Both the position numbers and the translations under genes were made by a program. A stretch of DNA of 64,000 bases, from positions 2,604,001-2,668,000 of the forward strand of contig JADJBV010000002.1 in NCBI GenBank assembly GCA_016703535.1, in the 5' to 3' direction. Of the stretch, positions 33,961 to 42,973 are shown one piece after another (position 1 is the stretch's first letter; each line of letters opens with the position of its first letter). Under the pieces are notes generated by a model. It did no database searches. It saw only the letters and a list, made by a program, of their open reading frames with translations, and had not been told where the DNA came from. This DNA comes from Deltaproteobacteria bacterium (GTDB lineage: Bacteria; Myxococcota; Kuafuiibacteriia; Kuafuiibacteriales; Kuafuiibacteriaceae).

Positions 33961-36152
33961 TTGGCCTTCAGCTCCACGCTTTGGAACCACTTCGAGAGAT
34001 CGCGCCCGTTGAGGTCTTCGATGCCGACCCCGTTATCGCTCATCTCGCCGCTCCTGAACGATGAACGCTGCAAGGTCCCCTCCATGAAGAGCCCCGCCGT
34101 GTCGTTGTGGTGGCTCAAGAAGCGTTCGAAAGTCACCGCCCCACCAATGAACGGCGGCTCCGCCAACAGCGCCAACCCGTGGCCGCCCAACAGGCTGCTG
34201 TCACCATCGTTGTTGACCGTGTAGCCGGACTCGACGTCCTTCAGATCGAGCGAGGCCTCTCGGTCTTGCACCAGGACGCCGCTGCCCCGGGCCCGCACCA
34301 CCTGCACCCGCTCGATCTGGGTCGGAGTAAATCCTTGCACAAACAGCCCGCGCATTCGGACGTAGATGGTCAGATCCGCCAACGAGATTGTGTTGGTCAG
34401 GATCACGTCCACTTCGGCTGGCGTGCCCAAACGCACTCCGGCCCCATTCCATTCATCCAAATCCGCCCGGGTCAGAGGACGGGCGTCGGCGGCCTCGAAG
34501 ATCCCCGCGTTGGTCGTGAGCACCCGAGCCACGGTGCCGTCGACCATCCCTAGGTACAGCGCCTCACCGCGCCCGAACCCGTCGACCACCAGATCTTCGA
34601 CCTCGACCTGGCCGCAGTTCAGCCGCACGGCGTCGGCGCCGTACTCCTCGAGCTGGGTGTGGACCTCGTGGACCAGGACCCTCCGCAGCGCGAACCGCCC
34701 GCTCAGCAGCCGCGGACACCCTCCCAGGTCGTCCTGGAACACGCTAAAACCTCGAGAGTCAGCCCAGATCCCGGCGGCCGGCGGCCCATCCGGGAGGTTG
34801 ATCACCACGTCCTCCAAGGACAACTCAACGTCAGAGTTGCGGGTGTCTGCGTGCAAGCTACCTTGCAGAACCAGCTGGCGACCGCTCAGCGTCGAGCCTG
34901 GCAAGAGCGCGATGGCGGGACGCGCTGGGCCGAAGTGGAGCCGCTCCAAGCTCACGGTCCCTGCGACCACCTCCAGATCGGCGCCGTTCGTGACGCGAAG
35001 ATCGGACAAGGAAAGCAAGGCCCCCGGCTGGACGGTGAGGCGGGCTTCGGCCCGGCCCGTGTTGAACTCGGCCCGACCTTGGACGGTTACTGGGGTTTGG
35101 AGCAGGCTGGTTTGCAGGTTGAGGTGACCTTCGACCAGGAGCGAACCCTCACCCAGGTTCACCTCCAGCAAGGTCAGGTGTTGGGTCTCGCCGATCGTGC
35201 CAGGCGCGAGCCACGCGACGCGGCTCAGCTCGGCTTCCGGGCCCAGCAGCGGCCCGCGCACGATGGTCTCGGACGGACACAATCCTCGCAACTTCACCCC
35301 CGCGGGCAAAGGGCGCGTGGCCTCAAACACACCACGGCCCAGGTAGATGGTCACCGAAGCGGTTGTGCTCTCTGCCACCCTCAGGGCCTGATCGAGATCG
35401 GCTTCGGCGACGGCCCCGGCGGGCAAGGCCGAGCTGCCGGCCACCCACAAGGCCTGCGGTCCAAGCTGATACGGCTCAAAACCACAGGGGGTCGTCGGGT
35501 GACAGCCGCTTGGGGTGTCGAGGCCCACACACCCGGGGTTGGGGGCGTAGACCAACCCCGACTCCAAGCACCGGTAGTCGGCGTCGCGATCTCCGCTCAG
35601 GCAGGGATCGAGCAGCGGTGGCTCAGGCCGTTCGGGTGGCGCGAGGGGCGCTCGGGCCGCACAACTCACACAAAACCCCGGCTCGTCCTCGTAACACCGG
35701 CCGCCGCTCATGCAGGGGCGGAGCGGTTGGATCGGCAGGGCAACCTGCTTGACCAGATCGGGGAGGAGTTGGAAATCCAGGGGCTCGGCGGTGCGACCCA
35801 ACGACCAAACCCAAGGGCTCTCGGGCAGAGGCACGCCTTCTCCGGGGGCCGGTCGCTCCAGGCGTCCCGGGCGCCACTGCAAGTCCGACAACGACGTGCG
35901 GTAGCCGATCAAGTGCGCTTCACTGTCCTGCGGGAAGGACAGCGGCAGCGGCGGAATCTCGAGACCCAGGACCTCCACGATCTGCTCGGGGCTCACCACC
36001 AAGATCAAGGTGCGCACCTCCGCCGGCGCTTCGGGCAACTCGAACACCTGCGGCTGGCTGCAGGCGGTGAGCGCAAGGAGCCAAGGGCCCCAAATCCCCG
36101 GCCCGACCCTGGACACCCCAGGACCCACCCTCCCGCGAACGGCGATTCCCAA
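33930..36152 (-). CDS. Putative right-handed beta-helix lipoprotein
   Basis: 740 residues from TTG 36152; GTG 36116 is an alternative with GGGAGG upstream. The leader ends in a lipobox (WLLALTAC). Residues 130-230 contain about ten cysteines (MSGGRCYEDEPGFCVSCAAR, CLSGDRDADYRCLESG), as in small disulfide-rich myxobacterial repeats. The rest is a long series of strand repeats ending in Leu/Val (LSLSDLRVTNGADLEVVAG, TVSLERLHFGPARPAIALLP, RSSFRSGEMSDNGVGIEDLN) typical of a pectate-lyase-like beta-helix. No catalytic residues are evident. It is probably surface exposed, with an adhesive or carbohydrate-binding role. Confidence 0.72.
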   Translation of the reverse strand: MGIAVRGRVGPGVSRVGPGIWGPWLLALTACSQPQVFELPEAPAEVRTLILVVSPEQIVEVLGLEIPPLPLSFPQDSEAHLIGYRTSLSDLQWRPGRLERPAPGEGVPLPESPWVWSLGRTAEPLDFQLLPDLVKQVALPIQPLRPCMSGGRCYEDEPGFCVSCAARAPLAPPERPEPPLLDPCLSGDRDADYRCLESGLVYAPNPGCVGLDTPSGCHPTTPCGFEPYQLGPQALWVAGSSALPAGAVAEADLDQALRVAESTTASVTIYLGRGVFEATRPLPAGVKLRGLCPSETIVRGPLLGPEAELSRVAWLAPGTIGETQHLTLLEVNLGEGSLLVEGHLNLQTSLLQTPVTVQGRAEFNTGRAEARLTVQPGALLSLSDLRVTNGADLEVVAGTVSLERLHFGPARPAIALLPGSTLSGRQLVLQGSLHADTRNSDVELSLEDVVINLPDGPPAAGIWADSRGFSVFQDDLGGCPRLLSGRFALRRVLVHEVHTQLEEYGADAVRLNCGQVEVEDLVVDGFGRGEALYLGMVDGTVARVLTTNAGIFEAADARPLTRADLDEWNGAGVRLGTPAEVDVILTNTISLADLTIYVRMRGLFVQGFTPTQIERVQVVRARGSGVLVQDREASLDLKDVESGYTVNNDGDSSLLGGHGLALLAEPPFIGGAVTFERFLSHHNDTAGLFMEGTLQRSSFRSGEMSDNGVGIEDLNGRDLSKWFQSVELKANQVPFGSPAE
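34853..34866. repeat. GCAAG-N4-CTTGC palindrome, site 6
   Basis: Inner bases CTAC; flanked by T and A (16 bp). In the beta-helix gene, covering Gln-Gly-Ser-Leu. Confidence 0.6.
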
Positions 36153-36234
36153 CTACCGGGAGCATACGGGTTGGCGCTTTTCGGGTCGAGCCGGTTGCCA
36201 CGGCGCTGGCGTTCGCCCAATACCAACTCCGGTC

Positions 36235-37401
36235 ATGGCCAGCCCGCTGCTCCCGATCTTCTTGACGGTCCTCGTTGATGTGCTGGGAATGACGCTGATC
36301 TTCCCGTTGCTCCCGTTCTACGCCGAACATTATGGGGCCACGCCCCTGGTCGTGGGCGCCTTGTCGGCGAGCTTCGCCGTTTGTCAGCTGATCTCTGGGC
36401 CCATCCTCGGGCGTTGGTCCGATCGGATCGGCCGGAAGCCGGTGTTGGTGGTCAGCCAAGTGGGCACCCTGCTCGGCTTTGTGGTCTTGGCGTGGGCGCC
36501 CTCTTTGCCGTTCCTGTTTTTGGGTCGCATCCTCGACGGGCTCACCGCGGGCAACCTCACCATCGCCCAAGCGTACATCAGCGACGTCACCAAGCCCGAA
36601 CAACGCACCAAGGCCTTCGCGTTGATCGGCATCGCCTTTGGCCTTGGCTTTTTGGTGGGACCCGCCGCATCCGGGTGGCTGGCGGCCCATCATGGTTATG
36701 CGGCCCCGGCCTGGGGCGCCGCGGGCTTGGCCCTCTTGTCGATCCTCACCACCACCTTAATCTTGCCCCACCGCCCCCCGACCGCCCCCGGGCCTTCGCG
36801 CAACTTCGCCTTCGGGAAGTTCTTCGCGCGCCCCCTGCCGAAGAAGCGGCTGCTCGAGATGTTCGCCTACGGCTTGTCCTTCTTCACCATCACCGGCGGC
36901 CTCGGGCTCTACCTGGAGCGGCAGATGGGCTACGACGTTGAGCACACCGGCTACGTCTACGCCTTCTCTGGCTTGGTCGGCGCGTTGGTCCAGGGTGGTC
37001 CCATCGGCAAGTTGGCCAAGCGCTTCGGCGAAGAGAAGTTGTCGCTCTTCGCCTTCGCCACCATGGCCCTCGGCTACGGGCTCCTCGGCGGGGTGTTTGG
37101 CCTCGGCATGTTGTTGGTCCTGGTGGCGGTCGCCGGCGTCGGTTCGGCCTTGGGGCGGCCGTCGTTGACCACCTTGTTGACCAAGGCCGTCGGGCCCGAG
37201 GAACAAGGCGCGATCCTCGGCACCTCTCAGTCGCTGATGGGCGTGGCCCAGATCATCGGCCCACTTTTGGCGGGCTTCTTGATCGGGCACCGACTGCTGT
37301 GGGCCTACGGCCTGGCCGCGGCGGCTTTTTCCCTCTTGGGTGCGGGCCTGCGCGTGTTGTTGTCCGACGGTGAACCTCAGCTCAAGGCCGCGCCGGGTTG
37401 A
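36235..37401 (+). CDS. MFS transporter, TetA-like
   Basis: 388 residues from ATG 36235; the frame extends upstream but those residues overlap the divergent gene. About twelve hydrophobic helices and the MFS motif A between helices 2 and 3 (GRWSDRIGRKPVLVV) are present, with LDGLTAGNLTIAQAYISDVT and FLVGPAASGWLA as in the DHA1 (12-TM) drug-export group that includes TetA. It would export a small molecule using the proton gradient. Substrate unknown. No TetR-type gene is adjacent. Its last 20 bases overlap the convergent gene. Confidence 0.85.
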   Translation: MASPLLPIFLTVLVDVLGMTLIFPLLPFYAEHYGATPLVVGALSASFAVCQLISGPILGRWSDRIGRKPVLVVSQVGTLLGFVVLAWAPSLPFLFLGRILDGLTAGNLTIAQAYISDVTKPEQRTKAFALIGIAFGLGFLVGPAASGWLAAHHGYAAPAWGAAGLALLSILTTTLILPHRPPTAPGPSRNFAFGKFFARPLPKKRLLEMFAYGLSFFTITGGLGLYLERQMGYDVEHTGYVYAFSGLVGALVQGGPIGKLAKRFGEEKLSLFAFATMALGYGLLGGVFGLGMLLVLVAVAGVGSALGRPSLTTLLTKAVGPEEQGAILGTSQSLMGVAQIIGPLLAGFLIGHRLLWAYGLAAAAFSLLGAGLRVLLSDGEPQLKAAPG

Positions 37402-37909
37402 CGGGCAAAAGCTCGGGGGCAGGGCGGTGGGCCGGTTCGCTGCCCGGGTTCGGGTCTTTGGGGCGCTTCAACTCCGCCAAGGTTGTGCAGTCGGCGGCGG
37501 CCCGCCGGGGTGACAAGGCCGTGCCCAAGCGACAGGCCTCCACACACGCCTCTTCCACGTGCCCCTGGCGGCATTCGGTCTGCCAGTTCTTGAGCCGGGC
37601 CTGATGGGCGGAGCTGATGTCCTCGACGTGGCCGGGCTCGAAGTCCACGTGCAGGGCCAAGGTGCGGCCCGCCCGAACTCGCGCCCGGTAGTCGATGCAC
37701 TTGTATTCGTTGCAGAAGGTCAACTTGTGTTCGCCCGCCGGGACCCTTGGGGCCACGAAGGGGTCTTTGCCCTTTTGCACCTTGTTCCAACCGAGGCGTT
37801 TGGCGTCGATGGTGGAGGTCGAGGAGCTGGTCTCGATGACCAACGCACCGGTTCCGCTCGGTGTCGGCCCGGGCGCCGCCAGGGCGAGGATCAGCCAAGC
37901 CGCGACCAC
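37382..37909 (-). CDS. Secreted PEGA-like protein of unknown function
   Basis: 175 residues from GTG 37909. A short hydrophobic leader (MVAAWLILALAAPGPTPSG) suggests export. VIETSSSTSTIDAKRLGWNK and VPAGEHKLTFCNEYKCIDYR resemble a PEGA domain, a small beta fold common on myxobacterial kinases and envelope proteins. Six further cysteines (CRQGHVEEACVEACRLG, ADCTTL) point to an oxidising, extracytoplasmic place. The C-terminus is Pro-rich. No enzyme motif is seen. Confidence 0.6.
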   Translation of the reverse strand: MVAAWLILALAAPGPTPSGTGALVIETSSSTSTIDAKRLGWNKVQKGKDPFVAPRVPAGEHKLTFCNEYKCIDYRARVRAGRTLALHVDFEPGHVEDISSAHQARLKNWQTECRQGHVEEACVEACRLGTALSPRRAAADCTTLAELKRPKDPNPGSEPAHRPAPELLPVNPARP

Positions 37910-37947
37910 CCCTAAAACTTAGCTCAATTTTGGGCCTGGCGGTCAAT

Positions 37948-39279
37948 CTAGTCCGGCAACACGGCCCGGGTCAGGTTGTCGGAGGTGGTCACCGAACCAC
38001 TCGGGAGCACCACCACGTCGTCTTCGATGCGGATCCCGCCGAACGCCTTGAGCGCGCGCACACTGCTCCAATCCACCTTGGCCCCGTGAGGGCCGGCCTC
38101 CAGCTGGGCCATCAAGGTGTCGATGAAGTACAGCCCCGGTTCGATGGTGAAGACCTGGCCCGGCTCGATCGTCCGAGTGTTGCGCAACCACGGGTTTTCG
38201 GAGCGAGGTTTGATCTTCGCGCAGCCGACGTCGTGGCAGGTCAGGCCCAAGGAGTGGCCCAGGCCGTGGGGCAAAAAGAGGCGAGAGACGCCGCTGGCCA
38301 CGCATTCGTCGGGGCTCATCTTCACCAGGCCCGACTCCACCAAGAGGGCCGCCAGCCGATCGTGGGCCTCGTCATGGAGGGCCTCGTAGGGACGGCCGAC
38401 CTGTACACTTTGCACCAGGGCCTGCTGCAGCCGCTCCAGGCCCGCCACCAAGGCCCGAAACTGGAGCGTGGCTTGATCCGAACCGGGGCCGACGTAGGTG
38501 CGGGTGATGTCACTGGCGTAACCGCGGCAGGTGGCACCCGCGTCCAGCAAGAGGGAACGAGGCTCCTGCTCGCCTTTTGCGTAGTGCACGTGGTGCAAGA
38601 TGGAGGCGGCCCGGCCGATGGCCACGATGTTTTTGTACGGCGTTTCGCTGTCGTCTTGTTGGGTGGTCTCGAGGAACAAGAGGTGGAGCAGGAGCTCGGA
38701 GCGGAGGCCGCCCAAAAATGCGTCCCGGACGGCGGCGTGACCCAAGGAGGCGACCCGGTTGGCCTCAGCCAAGCAGCGGATCTCGTAGGGCGTCTTGTGG
38801 ACCCGCAGCTCGTCGAGTGCGTTCATCACCGGGGCAGGGCACCAGCTTTCGGTCGCCACGTCCCAGTCGGCGGCCCTTTCGCCGTTTTCACCGACGTAGG
38901 CGGTGCGGGGGAGACCGCGCACCTTCTCCGCCACGCCGCCCATCCCTTTGGCCTCGATGACCTCGAAGGCGCAGGCCAAGAAGTCCCAGTCGGGTTCGGT
39001 GGGGCGCTCCCAAAAGTTTTGGTCTCGCGCCGCGTAGAGTTTGGGCTTTTGGCCGGGGACCACGTGCACCACACACTCGGGCCAGCTGAGGTGCGCCCAT
39101 TGTTCGAAGTAGGGCACGGTGCGAAGCGGCCAATACTGATCGTCGAAGACCGTCCGCTTCTCGAGGGAACCCGAGTGGATGACTACGCCGTCGTAGTTCG
39201 CCGCCGCCAACGAAGGGGTCAGGCGGGACAGGCGATCGGCGACGTGCGCTTGATAGAGGGCGGTGAGCGCTCGATCCAT
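37948..39279 (-). CDS. pepQ: M24 family Xaa-Pro dipeptidase/aminopeptidase
   Basis: 443 residues from ATG 39279, chosen over a start 42 bases upstream for its normal N-terminus. It is a pita-bread metallopeptidase with all five metal ligands: LLLDAGATCRGYASDITRTY (two Asp), LFLPHGLGHSLGL (His), VFTIEPGLYF (Glu) and GIRIEDDVVV (Glu). TCHDVG holds another family His. It splits X-Pro dipeptides in the cytoplasm and probably serves peptide recycling. It is closest to PepQ (prolidase) in length and in the ENPWLRNTRTIEPGQ segment. No nearby peptide uptake genes. Confidence 0.87.
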   Translation of the reverse strand: MDRALTALYQAHVADRLSRLTPSLAAANYDGVVIHSGSLEKRTVFDDQYWPLRTVPYFEQWAHLSWPECVVHVVPGQKPKLYAARDQNFWERPTEPDWDFLACAFEVIEAKGMGGVAEKVRGLPRTAYVGENGERAADWDVATESWCPAPVMNALDELRVHKTPYEIRCLAEANRVASLGHAAVRDAFLGGLRSELLLHLLFLETTQQDDSETPYKNIVAIGRAASILHHVHYAKGEQEPRSLLLDAGATCRGYASDITRTYVGPGSDQATLQFRALVAGLERLQQALVQSVQVGRPYEALHDEAHDRLAALLVESGLVKMSPDECVASGVSRLFLPHGLGHSLGLTCHDVGCAKIKPRSENPWLRNTRTIEPGQVFTIEPGLYFIDTLMAQLEAGPHGAKVDWSSVRALKAFGGIRIEDDVVVLPSGSVTTSDNLTRAVLPD

Positions 39280-39310
39280 GGCCGGAGCATTCGGCGCCCG
39301 GGGTCGGTGG

Positions 39311-41062
39311 TCAAGCGCCACCCTTCTTCGGCCCGGCTTGGGGGCGGGCGATCTTCCCGGTGCCCACGAACTCCTCGGGCCGCAGCGGTTGGCTGCCGGG
39401 CGACTTGACCGGCACGAAGCCGGAGGGGGCCAAGGTGGTCAACTCTTCCGGCGCGTCGACCTCGACCGAACTCCGCAAGGAACGCAGCTCTGAGCTCTCC
39501 ATGGCGTCGAAGCGAGAGGTGGTCTCTTCGGCCTCGAGGGGCGCTTCGATCGAGGCTTCGAGCCCATTGCCCGCGGTGGCTTCGGCGTCATCCAGGTCAA
39601 AGCCGCCGCCGACCATCGGCCGCGGAGTTTGAAAGTTGGGGCGGGTGCGCAGTTGGGTCTCGGCGTTGGCCCGTTGCACCTCGATCTCAAGACCCTCGGC
39701 CCAGGGGTTGCGGTGGATCGGCATCGCCTCCACCGCTGGCTCGGACACATCGGCCAGATCCGAAGGCAAGATCAGGTCTTCGGGTGTGGTCGGGGCGTGC
39801 AGCTCCTCTTCGCTGGCCTCGGCGACCACGTCGTCGTCGTCCAACTCCATCGAGCCGGTCCCGACCTTCCAGGGATCGTTCGGCGCGGGCGTCTTCGGGG
39901 CCCGGAGCGGCGCGCCCGGGGCGCTGTCGACGCCCGGGAGTTCACCGAGGCTGTCCCCACCCCGCTCCAACTCCCGCAAGCGGCGCTCCAACGACGCGGC
40001 CTCGTCGGGGCGACCAGCCTCCCGCAACACCCGAGCCCCCAGCTGCAGGCCACCGATGTGGTTGGGGTTGTTCTTGAGCAAAAGCAGGATCGCCCGATCC
40101 CGGGTGGCCGCGTCCCGGTGGGCGTCGGCGATTTCGGCCAGGCTGTACCAAGCGCGGCAAGCCTCACCGACCAAGCCGAAGGTGGCGCAGGAGTGGGCCA
40201 CCACCTCCAAGGCCAACGGATCTTCGGGGGCGATCTTCTGGAGGGCCGCCAGATCACTCAAGGCCTGAGCCCGCTGGCCAAGTTTGGTCCGCACCTTCAC
40301 CAGCTCGATCCGCGCCGCCACGATCTTGTCGTGGGCCTTCAAGGCCTCGAGGGCCCGCAACAAGGTCTCCAGCACCTCGACCTGATCGGGGAACTTCTCG
40401 TAGTAGGGGACCAACAACGCCAAGGCGTCTCTTGGGCGTTTGTTGGCCAACAAGATCCCCGCCAGATCGACGCCGATGTCCGGCCGATCCGGCGCCAACG
40501 AAGCGGCTTGTTGCAACATGGCCACGAAGTCGCCGGCCCGGTGATCGAGGCGGGCGCTGACCCTCTTCCAGGCGGTCACCGCGTCGTCGATTCGGTGGGC
40601 CTCACCCAAGGCTTGGGCCCGGCGGATGCCCACGTCGAGGTCATCGGGGTAGATCAGCGCAAGTTCTTCCAGCGCCCACACCCGTCGGCGATCTCCCGAG
40701 GCGACCGCCACCAACACAATCTGCCGCAACGTCGGCTCCATCTCGCCGAAGAGGCCCAGGCTCTTTTGGCACTCCGCCATTCGGAAGAGCACGTCGGGTT
40801 CGTTGGGGCTGACCGCGTTGGCGGCCTTCAACATCCGGAGGGCGGCCTCGAGGTCGTTGCGACGGCCGTAGATCGCGGCCGCCTTGTGGAAGTGATGGAA
40901 GGCTCGCTCCCGATTGCCGGAGAGGCGATAGGCCTCACCGGTGCGGCCCCTCAACTCTGCGTTCTCCGGATCGATGGAGAGCAGGTTGCGAAAACGCTCG
41001 ACGGCCTCGGCATATTTGCCGCGCCTTAGGAGCTCTTCTGCCTGCTCGTTTTCGGTCGCCAA
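39311..41062 (-). CDS. TPR-repeat protein with acidic, Pro-rich tail
   Basis: 583 residues from TTG 41062. Residues 1-330 are tetratricopeptide repeats (GKYAEAVERFRNLLSIDPEN, AFHHFHKAAAIYGRRNDLEA, KRPRDALALLVPYYEKFPDQ) forming a helical scaffold. The tail (about 350-583) is disordered, rich in Asp/Glu, Pro and Thr, with possible phosphosites. No signal peptide or membrane segment, so cytoplasmic. The neighbouring Ser/Thr kinase is 83 bases upstream on the same strand, suggesting a scaffold or substrate in that pathway. This is inferred from position. Confidence 0.75.
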   Translation of the reverse strand: MATENEQAEELLRRGKYAEAVERFRNLLSIDPENAELRGRTGEAYRLSGNRERAFHHFHKAAAIYGRRNDLEAALRMLKAANAVSPNEPDVLFRMAECQKSLGLFGEMEPTLRQIVLVAVASGDRRRVWALEELALIYPDDLDVGIRRAQALGEAHRIDDAVTAWKRVSARLDHRAGDFVAMLQQAASLAPDRPDIGVDLAGILLANKRPRDALALLVPYYEKFPDQVEVLETLLRALEALKAHDKIVAARIELVKVRTKLGQRAQALSDLAALQKIAPEDPLALEVVAHSCATFGLVGEACRAWYSLAEIADAHRDAATRDRAILLLLKNNPNHIGGLQLGARVLREAGRPDEAASLERRLRELERGGDSLGELPGVDSAPGAPLRAPKTPAPNDPWKVGTGSMELDDDDVVAEASEEELHAPTTPEDLILPSDLADVSEPAVEAMPIHRNPWAEGLEIEVQRANAETQLRTRPNFQTPRPMVGGGFDLDDAEATAGNGLEASIEAPLEAEETTSRFDAMESSELRSLRSSVEVDAPEELTTLAPSGFVPVKSPGSQPLRPEEFVGTGKIARPQAGPKKGGA

Positions 41063-41145
41063 GCGGTCCTCGGGGGGTGGAGCGTGAGGTTAACGCGGTT
41101 CCGCCAAAAGGCACACTTTCTCGTGAGCCCTTCCGCTTGGGGGCC

Positions 41146-42942
41146 TCAGCGGCGCAACGCGCTGATCTCCTCGCGCTCGAAGTCCGCGATCACCTTGAGC
41201 TCCTGGCCCGCGACCACCTCGATGTCGGCCACCACGGTGGGGACCGCCTGGCGCAGCGACCCCGGGCGTTCGATCGGCGGGCACCCGGTCCCTTCGATCA
41301 CCACCTTGTGGCGACCGGCCGGCACCTTGTGGTCGTAGGAGGGCGTCGAACGGGCGATCACCTCCCCATCCAGGGTGACGCGGCTCGAGCAGGAGCGGGT
41401 CCCAAAGCCCACCGTGCCGAAGCCTACTTCGGTCGCGACCGGCGGGGGGGGCGGCGGGCGGACCCGGCGAATGGTCTTGGTCGGGACCTGATCGACCTTG
41501 GCTTTGACCGGGGGCGGTGGGGGAGGGGGATCTCCAGCGGCTTTGGCTTCCTGGAGGCCAACCGCCGGGGGCTCGGCCTTGGTCGGGGGCGCGACCGGCG
41601 GTGGGTCCGGCTGGGCCAACGCCACTTCGGACCCGGGCTTGTTGGGGGTCACCCACACCGCGATCCCGCCCATCACCATGGCGGCGGCCAGACCCACCAG
41701 GGCCAAGGTTCCCCAACGGGGCTTCGGCGCCAGGAGCTCGGGCGGGCTGGAGAGCGGCTGTTCCTTGGCGATCAACTCGCTGATCGGCGTCGGCTTGCGA
41801 TCGACCAGCGGGATCGGCAGTTCGGTGCGGAGCTCGATCGGCTGAGACCCGGTGACCAACTTGCTGCGGGGCCGATCGTGCACGCCGCTGATCGCTCGGG
41901 CGATGGTCTCGACCTGGCCGGTGATCGTGTGGGCGATGGCCTCGGAGATCACGCTCTGCAGCTCGGCGGTGGAGGGCAAGGTCTCGGCCTGTTTTTCTTC
42001 CGCCGCGTCCTCTCGATCTTTGAGGAAAGAGACGAGGCGCCCCAGCTCCGCCGGCGTCGCGTCGGGATACTGAAGATATCGGATCCGCGCCAGCCGTTGG
42101 GCCAGGTCCGCGGCCGAGGCCATCCGACGGTTCGGATCCCTCTCCAGGGTCGCCAACACCAGCTCGTCCAACTCGGCGCTGACGTTTTTGTTGAGCTCGG
42201 CGGGCCGGATGATCCGGTGGGCCCGCATCAACTCCCGGGTGGCGTCGTCGTCGGGCCGCCAGAACAACGCCTGGCCGGTCAGCAGCTCGAACAACAACAG
42301 GCCCGCTTGGTAGATGTCGGTCCGAGAGTCGACGTCGGCGCCGGTCGCTTGCTCCGGCGACATGTAACCCGAGGTCCCCTTGACCACCCCAGCCCGTGTT
42401 TTGGGCATGGCGGCCACCCGGGACGCGGTCTTGGCGATCCCGAAGTCCAGGATCTTCACGTCCCCTTCCCGGGAGATCAGGACGTTGCGGGGGTTGAGAT
42501 CCCGGTGCACCAGGCCCAAGGACAAGCCGTCGGGCCCGTTCTTTCGGTGGGCGTAGTCCAGACCTTTGGCGACCTCTTCCGCCACCAACAAGGCCAGGCC
42601 GACCGAAAGTTTGATCGCGTAACGTTTGGCGGCCGTCAGCAACCCGTAGGCGTCCAGGCCGTCCACGTACTCCATCGCGATGAAGTAGGTGCCATCGACC
42701 CGCCCCAACTCGTAGATCCCGACCACGTTGGCGTGGGTCAGGCTGACCGCGATCTTGGCCTCGGCGACGAAGCTCTGCACGAACTCGGGATCCCGGGCGT
42801 ACTGGGGTAGGATTTGTTTGATGACCAGGTCCTTCTCGAACCCGTCTGAGCCGTACAGCTTGGCGGCATACACCTCGGCCATGCCGCCAACGGCGAGGCG
42901 TCTGGTGAGGAAGTACTTCCCGAAGGTCGTGGGGTGGAACAC
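41146..42942 (-). CDS. Transmembrane Ser/Thr protein kinase with PEGA domain
   Basis: 598 residues from GTG 42942. Kinase domain about 8-275: RLAVGGMAEVYAAKL, LVIKQI (Lys), catalytic HRDLNPRNVL, DFGIAK and GYMSPEQATG. A hydrophobic helix (about 407-430, WGTLALVGLAAAMVMGGIAV) follows a linker, then a Pro-rich stretch and a C-terminal PEGA domain (RVTLDGEVIARSTPSYDHKV, PAGRHKVVIEGTG). It is a paralogue of the kinase at 25776. The PEGA part would lie outside the membrane, the kinase inside. The TPR gene just downstream may be a partner. Confidence 0.9.
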   Translation of the reverse strand: MFHPTTFGKYFLTRRLAVGGMAEVYAAKLYGSDGFEKDLVIKQILPQYARDPEFVQSFVAEAKIAVSLTHANVVGIYELGRVDGTYFIAMEYVDGLDAYGLLTAAKRYAIKLSVGLALLVAEEVAKGLDYAHRKNGPDGLSLGLVHRDLNPRNVLISREGDVKILDFGIAKTASRVAAMPKTRAGVVKGTSGYMSPEQATGADVDSRTDIYQAGLLLFELLTGQALFWRPDDDATRELMRAHRIIRPAELNKNVSAELDELVLATLERDPNRRMASAADLAQRLARIRYLQYPDATPAELGRLVSFLKDREDAAEEKQAETLPSTAELQSVISEAIAHTITGQVETIARAISGVHDRPRSKLVTGSQPIELRTELPIPLVDRKPTPISELIAKEQPLSSPPELLAPKPRWGTLALVGLAAAMVMGGIAVWVTPNKPGSEVALAQPDPPPVAPPTKAEPPAVGLQEAKAAGDPPPPPPPVKAKVDQVPTKTIRRVRPPPPPPVATEVGFGTVGFGTRSCSSRVTLDGEVIARSTPSYDHKVPAGRHKVVIEGTGCPPIERPGSLRQAVPTVVADIEVVAGQELKVIADFEREEISALRR

Positions 42943-42973
42943 GGGACGCCGCCGGAGTAAGGGCTAGCTGAGG

